Shown one piece after another: positions 12,576 through 22,833 of a DNA stretch of 64,000 bases; the first letter of the stretch is position 1, and every line of letters begins with the position of its first letter. Source of the DNA: Rhizoclosmatium globosum (lineage: Eukaryota; Chytridiomycota; Chytridiomycetes; Chytridiales; Chytriomycetaceae); the NCBI GenBank assembly GCA_002104985.1, contig MCGO01000058.1, forward strand, positions 1 through 64,000. The letters run 5' to 3'. The notes below the pieces were generated by a model. That model ran no database searches, had not been told where the DNA came from, and worked only from the letters and a program-made list of their open reading frames with translations. A program made the position numbers and the translations under genes.

Positions 12576-13669
12576 TCACAGTGCTGAGAGGATGCCACGA
12601 ATCATATCCCCAAGACTCAACACTCCAATAGGAACACCAAACGCGTCAACCACCCATAATCGATGAATCCTACTCTGAGAAATCTTGCTCACAGCTTCTC
12701 CGAAACTAACTCCTGGGGAAACGACTCCTTTCAATACTCTGACCTTTCCTCGACTCACAAGTCCAAGAAAGTCACCCACTGTCATGCCTGAGGTAATAGC
12801 TTTGATGATATCTTGTACAATGCTAACATCTCCCTCAAGTACACTCTTGAAATCACTGGCCGACAATGTGTCCGCCAAGATCCCTTCATGGTCAACCACT
12901 GGAACAGCCATAAGGTTCATGGAAGCAAGGGATGTGAGCAAAGGTAATACAGGGTCGGATCTCTTTGCCAAGATTGGGTTGGAAGAGCAAAATGAACTGA
13001 CAGGTGTTGCAGCAAGAGTTTTGAATTGAACGTCAGATTCTATCAACGGTGCGAACTGAGCGATGACATCAGATTGTGAGCAGAGCTGAAAGTCAATTGG
13101 TTTCGGATGTGGGTTTTCGAGGGAGGTTGGTGGATAGATTGGTACCAGGAAACGATGAACACCTTTGTGTGAAACTGGTTTCAGTATTGAACATCAACAA
13201 TATCAAGGTACGCTACCTTTAGTCAAAGGTTCGAGCGCGAATTTTAGCTTCAAGTGGGCGTCTCCTACCCAAAGAGACATTGATTCCTCGTTTTTACCAA
13301 TAATGTCAACGACACGGGTTTGAGAAATCAAGTCCGTGTAGTTTGTCGCAGAAGTTTCCAAGTGCTTTGATGATAGATGAAGAATAACATCAAGAATTGT
13401 GATGAGTCCAATGAGTTGTTTCTGGCCAATACAAAGGTTTGAGTTTCCAGCCCCGAGCCAGTGGTCTTTCAGGCCGTACACAACTAGAGCTGCAGACGGG
13501 GTTTCAGCTCTTTCGTTAGATGGTCTTTATCCAGTCTTTGTCGATGAAATATACCTGTGACTTTGTTGACCTTCATAACTTCCAATGCGGTTGCCACCGA
13601 GGCATGGGCCTCAATATCAACGAGTGGCTTGGATTTGATGAGAGAGATGAGCGTGTCGTTTTCAATCAT
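12576..13669 (-). CDS. four-CBS-domain protein (Snf4/Sds23-like)
   Basis: Two introns (GTATAT..CTCTAG near 13490-13555; GTAGCG..ACCAG near 13175-13220) join exons into one frame of about 320 residues. CBS-type segments are visible as IEAHASVATALEVMKVNKVTG, LIGLITILDVI, LASMNLMAVPVVDHEGILADTLS and SQSRIHRLWVVDAFGVPIGVLSLGDMI, arranged as two Bateman modules. Such proteins sense adenine nucleotides (AMPK gamma/Snf4) or act in stress and cell-cycle control (Sds23). Nothing decides between these. The first ATG in frame (13669) was used because a stop lies upstream; an extra upstream exon is possible. Confidence 0.8.
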
Positions 13670-14214
13670 TTTCTTTTGAGGCGAACAAGGGCCAAGAAGT
13701 GCTTTTGTTGAGTCGCCACTGCCTGACTCATTCTTACGAAATCCTTACATAAACTTACTACTTCCACATAGAAGAGTCTCAACACACAATACACATTAAA
13801 TATCAACGGAAAAGAGCACTCTTTTTTATAATGTCACTATTAATGTTCTATAGTGTGTCTTGTCCCTCGCCACTTCTTTCACTGTTGCGGCTTTCATCAT
13901 TGATTGTCAGTGTTCATATCTCAATAAGAGTATCATATTTACGATCCACGGAGTTTCGTATCGCATTTCGGCCAATCCAAAACATTTGAAACGGATGGTT
14001 CCTTTCCCATTCATTATGACTCATAAAGGTGCTTCCAGAATTTTTCCCGATCCCAAGACTCTCCGAAAAGTGTTTCTGCTGGAAGTGTATCAGACGTCAT
14101 AGCTCGCCGCACTGCCCGTCTCTGTGCCCTTAAACCGTACTTAGTCACTATCCTTTGTGGTGAGTAGGCTTTGTTGGGGCTGGGTACTCGGGGCCGGAAG
14201 GAGAGTAACCATTC
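13670..14214. promoter_or_regulatory. divergent intergenic region
   Basis: A 545-bp interval between the start of the CBS gene (minus strand) and the first credible ATG of the thiol dioxygenase (plus strand). A 243-nt plus-strand ORF at 13860-14102 has no recognisable domain and I do not call it a gene. An upstream non-coding or short coding exon of the dioxygenase could end at a GTGAGT near 14160. No clear repeat or RNA gene is seen. Confidence 0.4.
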
Positions 14215-15517
14215 ATGAAAATCAGCTTCTCTGACAGAAACAAGCTACCGCCAACGATGCTTCTTACCGCTATTGGCCTTGTCGCCCATGAACTCTTCAC
14301 TAATCCGTCAGAACGAGCAGCAGACCTGGAGGAGGCCCTGACACTACTCCTGGAGAGGCTTACTCCAGCTATGCTAAAGCTCGAGGTGCGTTGAATCACT
14401 ATGATTCACTCATGGAACACTTTGTTTTGCTTTATTACTCATCGTTGGCAAACACCTATAGAAACCTCCTTCGTCGCCCATTGAGTACTCAAACATCTAC
14501 GATTGTCCTGCATTCAACATCGCCGCCTTTGTTATCCGCAAGGGCGAGACCATGCCCATTCACGATCACCCCAATATGACTGTATTTACGAAATTGATTC
14601 ATGGAGACCTTCATGTGAAGACGTTTGAGTTGATGGATGAAACTGGGCCAGTTCGACGTGCCAGAGTCATCACTGACAAGATTTGCACTGCCTCAACAAC
14701 AACTCCATCCAACTCATTCACATCATCGTCAAATCAACATTCTTCGCCATCAGCTCATCCACCATCGCCCGCTTTGACACATGCATCAGAACCCTACTCA
14801 ACAGAAACAATCTTCAAAATATTCCCCTCTGATGGCCCCAACCTTCATTCATATAGTGCTGTGTCCGATTATGCCATCATTGTTGACATTATGGGCCCTC
14901 CCTATGCGGTCGGAGAGAGGGAAATCACTTACTTCAAGGAGGTTCCCTTATCCAACAACAACACCACTGAATTTGTAGTGGAAAATGGATCCACTCCTTC
15001 TTCAGCTGCCCTATTCGATTCATTTTCTTCTTCATCATCATCATCGGACTCTTGTATACCCACAACTGGTTCTGTGAAACGGAAACGATCTGAAACTGGT
15101 CTTTCGGACGATGCTACAGATCAGGTTGTTGCAAAGAAACAAACTTCATCATCTCAGAACTCGAATTCGTCGACTGTGGTGTCGACTTTCAATCAACATT
15201 ATTGTCGGAAAGGGGCTTTGGTCTCGCCCACAAATTCTGCAAAGTCTTTTGACGATATGTGTTCGTCAGCCAAATGCATTCATGAATCAAACGGAGCATC
15301 AAATGCGTCGTTTTGCCAACTTCAGGTGGATCCGTCGGGGGAAATGGAAGTGACGGAGAAGGAATACCAAGGCCTCCCCGTTCGTGACTTTTTGAAGCTT
15401 CTCGAAATTGCCCATCTTAATGGAAAAGATCGAGTTGTGGAGACTTTGAAGATTTGTGACAGGATTGGCAAAACATTTGACCGACTTGTGGCAAGTTTGG
15501 TTGTTGCGCAAAGTTGA
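14215..15517 (+). CDS. thiol dioxygenase (ADO/plant-cysteine-oxidase family)
   Basis: Exon 1 (14215-14385) joins in frame at 14462 (GTGCGT..CTATAG) to the cupin domain. The motif GETMPIHDHPNMTVFTKLIHG has the HDH iron ligands typical of 2-aminoethanethiol dioxygenase and plant cysteine oxidases, followed by YSAVSDYAIIVDIMGPPY and CxxYF-like REITYF. These Fe(II) enzymes oxidise cysteamine or N-terminal cysteine of proteins and act as oxygen sensors through the N-degron pathway. A long Ser/Thr/Asn-rich insertion splits the cupin (about residues 75-110) and a disordered Ser-rich block precedes the C-terminal helix (..KICDRIGKTFDRLVASL). About 408 residues, larger than typical ADO because of these inserts. 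Confidence 0.82.
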
Positions 15518-15610
15518 GGGTTGCAGATGAAAAAGGATATTTCTAGATCGCGTGTAATAATAAAATGTGCAATATTTCATGGGGTATTACTTCGTGCTTT
15601 TATTTGGGTT

Positions 15611-16610
15611 TCATCGAGTACGATCATATAAAGCAGTCTCTTTCCATATTGTGACGACAACAACTACACCACCCCTGACAGATTCATCGAGCTTTCCCCA
15701 TGCTTTCTTTACAAGTTTAGCGACTTTTCCATTTGGAACGAATATGTGCAAGATCCAACTGCATTCCGAACCTTGCACAGGAGCAAACAAGGATTTTCGA
15801 GCAAAAGCGACACCACGTAACTTCTTTTCCAAAATACGGGATGCGCCGTCCAAATCAGCTCCATCAAACACACGCGTAACAGATACAGAAACGTTTGCAG
15901 TGCCCCATTTGATCAAGTAATCCGTCATAGAGCCTCCAGAAGGAAAGTACCGAATGTCCATTTCAGTGGCAATCAATGTCGTGTCATTCGAAAACAACAG
16001 ACGCGACAAGACTTCCACCGACAAGCACTCCGAAACAACTGAATCACCACCTGCATTTGGAGTCACCAGAACTTGGTGGGCAGCTTCTCCAAGCGTGATG
16101 CTCATGTCCTCCAGTCGATCCACTGCTGAACGCTTACCCTTCTTCAAAAGTGACAGAGCAGAGCTCTTGTTTCGTGTCGTAGTCATAACACAAAAGAAAC
16201 CAGGATGTTTAAGAAACCGAGATCCAACGAGAGAGCGGGCAACATACAAAGCGGAATGTGACATTCGGAGAACGACGCCGTCAGAGGGACATACGACCGT
16301 ATCAACTCCATATGCACCAAACTTGAAGAGCCTTAAGACGTCACGTCGAGTTACTGTTGTAGTTGTGGCGTCGTTGCTGTCTTCACAGACAGCATCGTAC
16401 AAGCCAGCGATGTGTTGAAACGAATTGGTCTCCTCTTTCACAACAGCGAAGACGTTGGTGTTTTTCACAGTGCCCTTGGTAAAAACGCATTTCGATAGGC
16501 AAATCGCCAACGGCCCCAGGGCTGGCCCCGTCGGAACCAGTGGAGGAGCTGGAGGAAGACGAAGACACGGTGGACGTTGTAGTAGTAGTGGTTGTAGTAG
16601 TAGAAGTCAT
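15611..16610 (-). CDS. unrecognised protein with Thr/Ser-rich N-terminus
   Basis: The ATG at 16610 opens a homopolymeric Thr then Ser tract. The long open frame then reads ..NTNVFAVVKEETNSFQHIAGLYDAV.. to ..[17 protein letters not shown]. The two frames are offset by one base. They join either through a very short possible intron (about 37 nt, GTTGGC..CCAAG, phase 0) or through an indel near 16490. No domain is recognised; the body (about 290 residues) is mixed alpha/beta without a signal peptide or membrane segment. The gene converges on the thiol dioxygenase, stops 93 bp apart. Confidence 0.6.
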
Positions 16611-16809
16611 TTGTTGTTATCTGAAGTTGGTTTGGGCTATGCTGTTTTGAAATGAGAAAGAATGGGAACGGCAGTGATGTGGTTTTATTCGAGGAATTCA
16701 AAAACTTGACCACAGTCCGATATTCGATTTGGACGAAATGCCAACCTGTGCCACAAGAACAGAATTAATGATATCTCTATTCGATTTATTTTGCTTGGCC
16801 AGCAAGTTT

Positions 16810-18153
16810 CTAGATAATAATAATGAAAACCATAACGCTTGATAATTGGACGAAAGCTGTTATTGAGCCACTTTTAGAAGATGTCGCATTTCCAGCAGAA
16901 ACTGTCGCTTTTGAGTCATTATTTCCATCCAATACGTTTAAGGAATCCGGTCCCCCGGGACTAGAAACAGCTCCGGTTGCTTCTGATTTCACAGCAGAAG
17001 TTTTAGACGATGCTGTGGGGTTGAGAGCAACTACGCCTGCAGGGTTTGCAACTTGTACAGTTGTCACTGGTTTTGACGCGCCCGGAGCCGGTTGAACCGG
17101 GTTGGCAGATGTGAATGAAGGCAAAACTCCATTGCCGTTACGATTGGCCGAAAGTGCCCATCCTACTTGACGGTTCTGAATGTCAAAGTACATGTAATAC
17201 TTTCGGAAAAAGACTTCTCCAAAGATCCATGATGTTCTTGTACTCGATGTAATTCCTAAACACGGAACAAACGTTGGTAAACGATAGAAATAGGCGAAAC
17301 ATTCAGGTATACCTAGAACACAGTTGGCACCGTTTGGAAGAATATAATCCTTCGCAGCGAGGGAAAATGAATGTCCTCCCATCGAAAAAGACACTTCAGG
17401 AAGAGATAGACCAAACGCGCAATCGACTGTATAATAGCTGCCTTGAAGTTTGAAAGAGTCTTGCTTCCCAGGAGCCAACGAGTTCAAGAGCGACGGGAAT
17501 GTCTTTGCATCCAAGACGATGAGCGTACCGCCGCTATCGAAAAATGTGCTTGTACCACTTGGAGGAGAAATTGATGCGCTGCCAACTGATAACGAGCCTG
17601 ACGTTACAGCCCAGAAGTAGTTTGAGCTACCTGGTCCAGGTGACGGCACAATATTCATGAACGAAAGTGATCCGTAGTAGAGGGATGTGTCAACTCCTCC
17701 GAGCACAAGTTTACCCAAAGCTCCCTTTGTGAGCTCTGTTTCCCCAACCTTCGACTCTGGGGAAATCCAGATACTGAACACAGGATATTTGATTTGTTTT
17801 TGAGTAACCAAGTAGTAAATCCCGCTTTCGTGAGGCTTAGCTGATGTATGTTGTTAAGACCTTGATTCCACCTGAAACAACGACTTACAAGCGTCAAGGC
17901 CATCTTGGAAGGCCAAACCTAAGAATCCATCTCCATAACCCCGCTGTTGATTTTTGATGACTGAGTCTTCACTATTGACCAGTAGGAAGGGCTGTGTTGT
18001 GCTGATCGATGGCGACCAAGTGACTTGATGTCTTTTTTCTTGATTTGTTTTCTTGATTTGGTGCGTGCCGTTTGCCCCAAGCCTGATGCCCCAAGCCCAT
18101 CCATCACTCAAGCTTTTCAGCAGAAGAAAACGATATATGACATACATACACAC
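16810..18153 (-). pseudogene. pepsin-like (A1) aspartic protease lacking its N-terminal catalytic lobe
   Basis: The C-terminal lobe is clear: LVLGGVDTSLYYGSLSF, NYFWAVTSGSLSV, a second active-site region FFDSGGTLIV, IFGEVFFRKYY and a hydrophobic C-terminal GPI-anchor-like tail. Upstream, GYGDGFLGLAFQDGLDA matches the middle of the paralogue at 33601-35591, joined by an intron (GTAAGT..CATCAG, about 17820-17890). The first-lobe signal peptide, propeptide and DTGSS site are absent: the reading frame opens with MCMYVIYRFLLL.. only about 100 bp from the LPMO stop. The second Asp motif is DSGG instead of DTGS. A 5'-truncated, probably inactive copy; an N-terminal exon elsewhere cannot be excluded. 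Confidence 0.7.
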
Positions 18154-18256
18154 GAACCAACGCCTTCTTTGTTATATTGAAGTTTTAGAGTTCAATTCAC
18201 AACTAACTTATTATAAAAGACAACCATAGAAACCACACAAAAACAATATAAAACTC

Positions 18257-19098
18257 TCAAGCACAGACATCGTTCACTTGAGGTTGGGTTCCAGCCTTGC
18301 AGGTAGTTCCGTTGGGGCACTGGTATTCGTACCAGCTCGAACCACCGTTCCAACCACCGGAAGCAGCCAACGAGATACACTGTTGAATAAAGTTTGGGTT
18401 GGTGGTGCACATCAAGTTTCCAGCTTTGCAACTGGTGTCCCAGAACTGCCATGGCGACTTTGGAAGCATACCGTCAGTGGCAGATGGAGTTGAAGGGAGA
18501 ATATCCATGAACGTGTGAGTGTTGCTTCCCGTCGTAGAAATGACAACGTCAGCACAAGAAGCAAATGCTTCATTGGCTGGTTGACCGCCATTATTAGCAG
18601 TGTAAGTCCATCTAAGAATGGCGTTGTACTGGGTCTTGCCAGCTGGTACAGCTGGAATAGTGATGGGAATGTGACCGCTTCCCTTTGTACCGGCTTGAGG
18701 AGCGATACCACACTTGGGGTCTTGTCCGAGAAGCTGCCAAGTCTTTTGGTTGTCAGTTGAAATTGTCACGTTGCAGCCACCATTGTGGAATGCTGTGATG
18801 GTCCAGTCGACAACCGCAGGTCCTGGAGCAAGAGTTTGGGTAAAGACTGGTCCAGGAGGCAAGTAATTGCAGTTGATGTCGTAGGCAGGGTGTGGAGCCA
18901 GGTTGACGTTGATGGCACCTTTTTAATTCGTTAATTACAGGAACTGCATGGCTTGAGATAAAATGACATACCCTTTCCGTAAGTGTATCCCTGCTGCTGG
19001 TCTCCAGGCAAAGCACGAGCAATTGGCCAGACCATGATTCCATGGGCGGACACCTGGACGGCAGCGGCAGCGAAAGCAAGAAGTGTGGAGGAAATCAT
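18257..19098 (-). CDS. secreted lytic polysaccharide monooxygenase with chitin-binding-type tail
   Basis: The ATG at 19098 gives a signal peptide ending ..VQVSA, so the mature protein begins HGIMVWP. An N-terminal His is the hallmark of the copper histidine brace of LPMOs. One intron (about 18917-18970) interrupts after GYTYGKG; ..LRWTYTANNGGQPANEAFASCADVVI is typical of chitin-type LPMO/CBM33-like folds. A Cys-rich C-terminal region (CKAGNLMCTT..YQCPNGTTCKAG..DVC) resembles the CBM19-like module of the chitinase at 10511-9205. Likely oxidative cleavage of chitin or a related glucan, acting with the chitinase. The exact AA family is not determined. Confidence 0.8.
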
Positions 19099-19257
19099 AG
19101 AGAAAGCTTTTCGAGGGAAAGCTGGCCAAGAAAAGTCGCGCGAATTTATAGTATTCACGTTGGTCAGCTGATGAGCCACCCCTTCCGCGTGATTCAGTTA
19201 TGCCAGTCATCACTATGACCGTTTCTTATTGAATAATGGCAAATGTTTGTATTTCTA

Positions 19258-20284
19258 TCACATTAACACACATTTTGGCTTCTTGGGTTTCGATGGAGGA
19301 GCAGGAGAAGGTCCACTTCTTGTTGACTGTGAAGTAGTGGGAGTGTTGGCCTGATTTCCCCAAGCAGCAGCCCGAGTTGCAAACTCAAACACATCACTGA
19401 CACCCTCATTCAATTTTGCACTGCACTCCAAGTACCGCCACGCTTTAATTTTTGATGCCATAGCGCTGCCTTGTTGGTATGTAATTGGCGTACGGCCTTG
19501 TGCTGCAAGGGTCGCGATTGTGTCAGGATCTTGACGTAAATCCGTTTTACAACCAATAAGAAGGAAGGGAACACGAGGACAATAATGTTCAAGTTCTCGA
19601 CGCCACTGTGAAGGGAAATATGTAAATACAGCTTTTCCTCCGTAATGGAATTTCAAACACAATTCACACCTGTGATTCAACATTCTCCAGACTGCTGGGG
19701 TTGTCGATTGCAAAACACACCAGTAAGCAGTCTGTTCCAGGGTAACTCAATGGTCTCAATCTTGCGTAATCTTCCTGTCCAGCAGTATCCCAAAGCGCCA
19801 ATTGAATAACTTGATTATCGAGAAATACATCCACGAGGTGGTTGTCAAACACTGTGGATAAAAGCAGGTGAGTGTTCACAAAACTATATGAGAACAGAGA
19901 TGATCGGTGCTCTCATCTGAAGTAACACTTTTCGCTTAGCGTCAAAGAAAGAGAATCGGTCTTTGCGATGGCTGAATGCGTTGGCTCGTGGAAGACTAAC
20001 CAGTTGGAATGTGGTTCTGCGGGCAACTTTAGTACGCCGCACGATAAGACAGCTTTACACTCACCACAGGGAAATGTCCCGATGTAAAAACGATGAGCAA
20101 ACTTGTTTTACCGGCTGGTAACGAGGTGGTTAGATCGACGATGTGTCCAGACTATTTGTGTCTCCAATCATGCCCACGATGCGAAGGCAGAGTATCGTAG
20201 ACCGAGCAGAAGGAATCACTGACCGGCTCCATCTCCGACAATAACTAGTTTTAGGCGGCGGGGTAAAGCGGCGTCGGTTGACAT
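19258..20284 (-). CDS. Rho-family small GTPase
   Basis: Exons join to give [26 protein letters not shown] (P-loop), effector-type [29 protein letters not shown] (switch II, Rho signature), GCKTDLRQD (guanine base) and the C-terminal prenylation box CVLM after a polybasic/Pro stretch. Rho GTPases control actin, polarity and wall synthesis at the plasma membrane. Splicing is unusual: the residues NHIPT lie on a 16-nt microexon (20001-20016) flanked by GCAG and GTTAGT. Another intron splits the P-loop Gly codon (GTCAGT..TTACCAG). Residues 28-40 depend on this microexon being used. Confidence 0.88.
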
Positions 20285-20426
20285 TCAATGCGACTCAAAT
20301 GGTGAAACTTTCAACAACCACCGCATTAACCACAATGACCTATTACCAACTCTTTCCATTCAATAATTCTAATAAAACCTCAAATGATAAAGGATAAAGT
20401 ATAAATAACATGAAGACCACAAAAGG

Positions 20427-21239
20427 CTACTGGTCACCACCTTCCTCAATCGCATCTTCACGAATAATCGGCTTTCCATCCAGTTTTTTGAGGCCAGGGA
20501 ACTTTTTGCTCACTTCTGAAACCCAATTTCCATCCGCTTGGCCTTTCTCCTCCAGAGGATTACCAGTCAATAACATTTCCACCAAATTCGGCAAAGCTTG
20601 CTGGAAAAGATTTCAGTTCTTTCGACATATAACTAAGATTATGACTGACCAAAGACGTGACTCCATCCCAGGCTTTAATCTTATTATTACTGGCGTAAAG
20701 AACCTTGAGTTTCTTGCAGCATTCAATTCCGTTCATACGCTCGATCAAGTTATACGAGATCCAGAGCTCTTCTAATGTGTCTGCAACAGCATCAAGGCCT
20801 TCGATTTTCTTGATGTAATTTCGTCCAAGAGAAAGAATCTTCAAACAGGATAGTCCTTGAAGGTTTGAGATTTTTTCAATCATGTTCGTGGAGAGACCAA
20901 GTTGTCTGTTTTGAAAAACGAGGGGTGAGTTGATATTGTGTAGATCGACATTGTTAAGCGAGGAATGATTCACTCAACTCGCATTTCGCCAACGTCGCTA
21001 AGGACGCGTCCATTTTGACAATAAAAGGCTGTTGTGCGAGCATCTTGACGATGGGAGCCTCGGCTGAGTTCTGGCCGGGATTCTTCTCCTCCTGTTTGAA
21101 ATGAAAAGGAGGCGTATTAACCAACCAGCGATTATTCATGAGTCACTTACCCAGATTTTGATGGCGTCTTTGATACTTGTTCCTTTAGACTATGGGTTTT
21201 TAGAGTGGTTGGTTTGTCAACCTGTTCGTTCCTCACCAT
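20427..21239 (-). CDS. DNAL1: axonemal dynein light chain 1 (LRR), copy A
   Basis: The protein reads [14 protein letters not shown].. then LRR segments [68 protein letters not shown] and the C-terminal [26 protein letters not shown]. This is the DNAL1/LC1 pattern; LC1 binds the motor domain of outer-arm dynein gamma heavy chain in the flagellum. Exon 1 contains only the ATG, followed at once by GTGAGG. A 73-nt intron (20978-20906) after KCE is absent from the tandem copy B. About 190 residues, normal for the family. Its presence implies motile zoospores. Confidence 0.92.
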
Positions 21240-21908
21240 TGATAGCTATGAAAACCCAACCCCGAAATATTTCAGATTTGCACGATTTGAGTATCTGTAC
21301 TGAGAAGTTCCTCTCGAGATTCGGAATAGTCGTAGCTGGCGCTTCGAAGTATGAAGTTTGTGACAAAATCTGATTTCAAAAAGCCAAAGCCTTCTCTCTT
21401 GTTGCCTTATACCGACTTAATCAACTCCGAAAGCCACTGACGAGTCGTGAACTTAATGATAGTCAGGGTCAGGGCCTGTCTCTGAAGAACGCTCGCCAGG
21501 CCTGTCACCTGTGACTTTATCGCCTGAAATGCAGTTGTTGACTTCGAATTGACAGAATCACGCTGAACAACCACTATCATCGATCATAATCTATTCACAT
21601 CGGAACCAGTTATCGTGTCCTGTTTTAAAATGATCTACACCACGTTATTGGATTCCAATTGTCACATATCGAATAACAAAAGTATTGGCAGAACGCATCT
21701 GAATTTGCTTCGTCGTGTGAAATACGGAAATTAGGCTCCTCATCGTGGCGTCTCGACTTAATCTCAATGTTATAATATTTGATGTCATTGACTACTCGAT
21801 CCTCGCAATGCTAGCATTTGCACTCATATGTGAAGTGAAAAAGTGAAACTCATTGCCTGTATTGACAGAAACGACAGAAAAGCGGAAATCATTGTCTGAA
21901 CCTTCAAT
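21240..21908. promoter_or_regulatory. intergenic region between tandem DNAL1 genes
   Basis: About 670 bp separate the start of copy A from the stop of copy B. The interval must hold the copy A promoter and the copy B 3' end. I see no ORF with coding character, no RNA gene and no repeat. Confidence 0.4.
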
Positions 21909-22708
21909 CTACTCTGCACCTTCTTCAGCATCCTCCTGTCCTTCGCGAATAATGGGTTTTCCATCAAGCTTCTTCAACGACGGAAATCTCTTACTCACTT
22001 CAGCAACCCAGTTTCCATCTGCCTGTCCCTTCTCTTCCAACGGGTTTCCCGTCAATAACAGCTCAACAAAGTTTGGCAAAGCTTGCTATTAAATAACGAA
22101 TCAGTTTCTCGCAGAGTTTTTAAAATACGCGAATCAACATACCAAACTGGTCACTCCATCCCACGCCTTGATCTTATTGTTGCTCGCGTAAAGCACCTTC
22201 AGCTTCTTACAGCACTCAATTCCATTCAATTTCTCGATGTTATTGTAACTGATCCAAAGCTCTTCAAGAGTATCGGCGACTGCGTCGAGGCCTTCAATCT
22301 TTTTGAGGTAGTTACGGCCGAGGGACAAGATCTTGAGACACGAGAGGCCTTGGAGGTTGGAGATCTTTTCGATCATGTTTGTGGAGAGACCGAGTTGCTC
22401 GCATTTCGTGAGGGTCGCGAGAGTCGCGTCCATTTTGACAATGAAGGGTTGCTGGGAAGTTAGTTTGATCAGGGTTGCTTCTGCGGGGTTTTGGCCCGGA
22501 TTCTTTTCTTCCTGGAAATGAGAAGTTATTGTGTTAGAAGTTATTCGTTTTCGACTCGAGCAAGTGGGGTTGACGTAAGAACTGTCCATTTTCATGTCAG
22601 ATAAAATGAGATTACCCAAATCTTTAGGGCGTCTTTGATTGTACTCGGTTTCGCCTAGTTATTGCAGTGTTAGTCTTTCGCGATCTGTCCAAGGGCTGAT
22701 GATACCAT
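21909..22708 (-). CDS. DNAL1: axonemal dynein light chain 1 (LRR), copy B
   Basis: Tandem paralogue of copy A, same strand. Spliced product [14 protein letters not shown].., LRR segments nearly identical to copy A (..[17 protein letters not shown]..) and tail ..[20 protein letters not shown]. The N-terminus [16 protein letters not shown] is the closer match to animal and algal LC1. Exon 1 is again the ATG alone (22708-22706, then GTATCA, acceptor AACTAG), so this odd structure predates the duplication. The KCE/QLGL junction is uninterrupted here. Function as for copy A; two copies may reflect dosage or different axonemal positions. Confidence 0.92.
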
Positions 22709-22833
22709 CGTCGTTGAAGGGTGTCAGTTTTTCAAGGTCTTTCTGACAATTCAACTTCCCCTTTCACCACCACTCGACCACAAAAATCGTATTTCTGATT
22801 ATTCCCGTATTTATTGAAAGATAGCATTTTTGG

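Noticed and set aside
15567..15920. Plus-strand ORF overlapping the unrecognised minus-strand gene
   Set aside because: The minus-strand frame is longer, continuous and less repetitive; the plus-strand ORF is a shadow.
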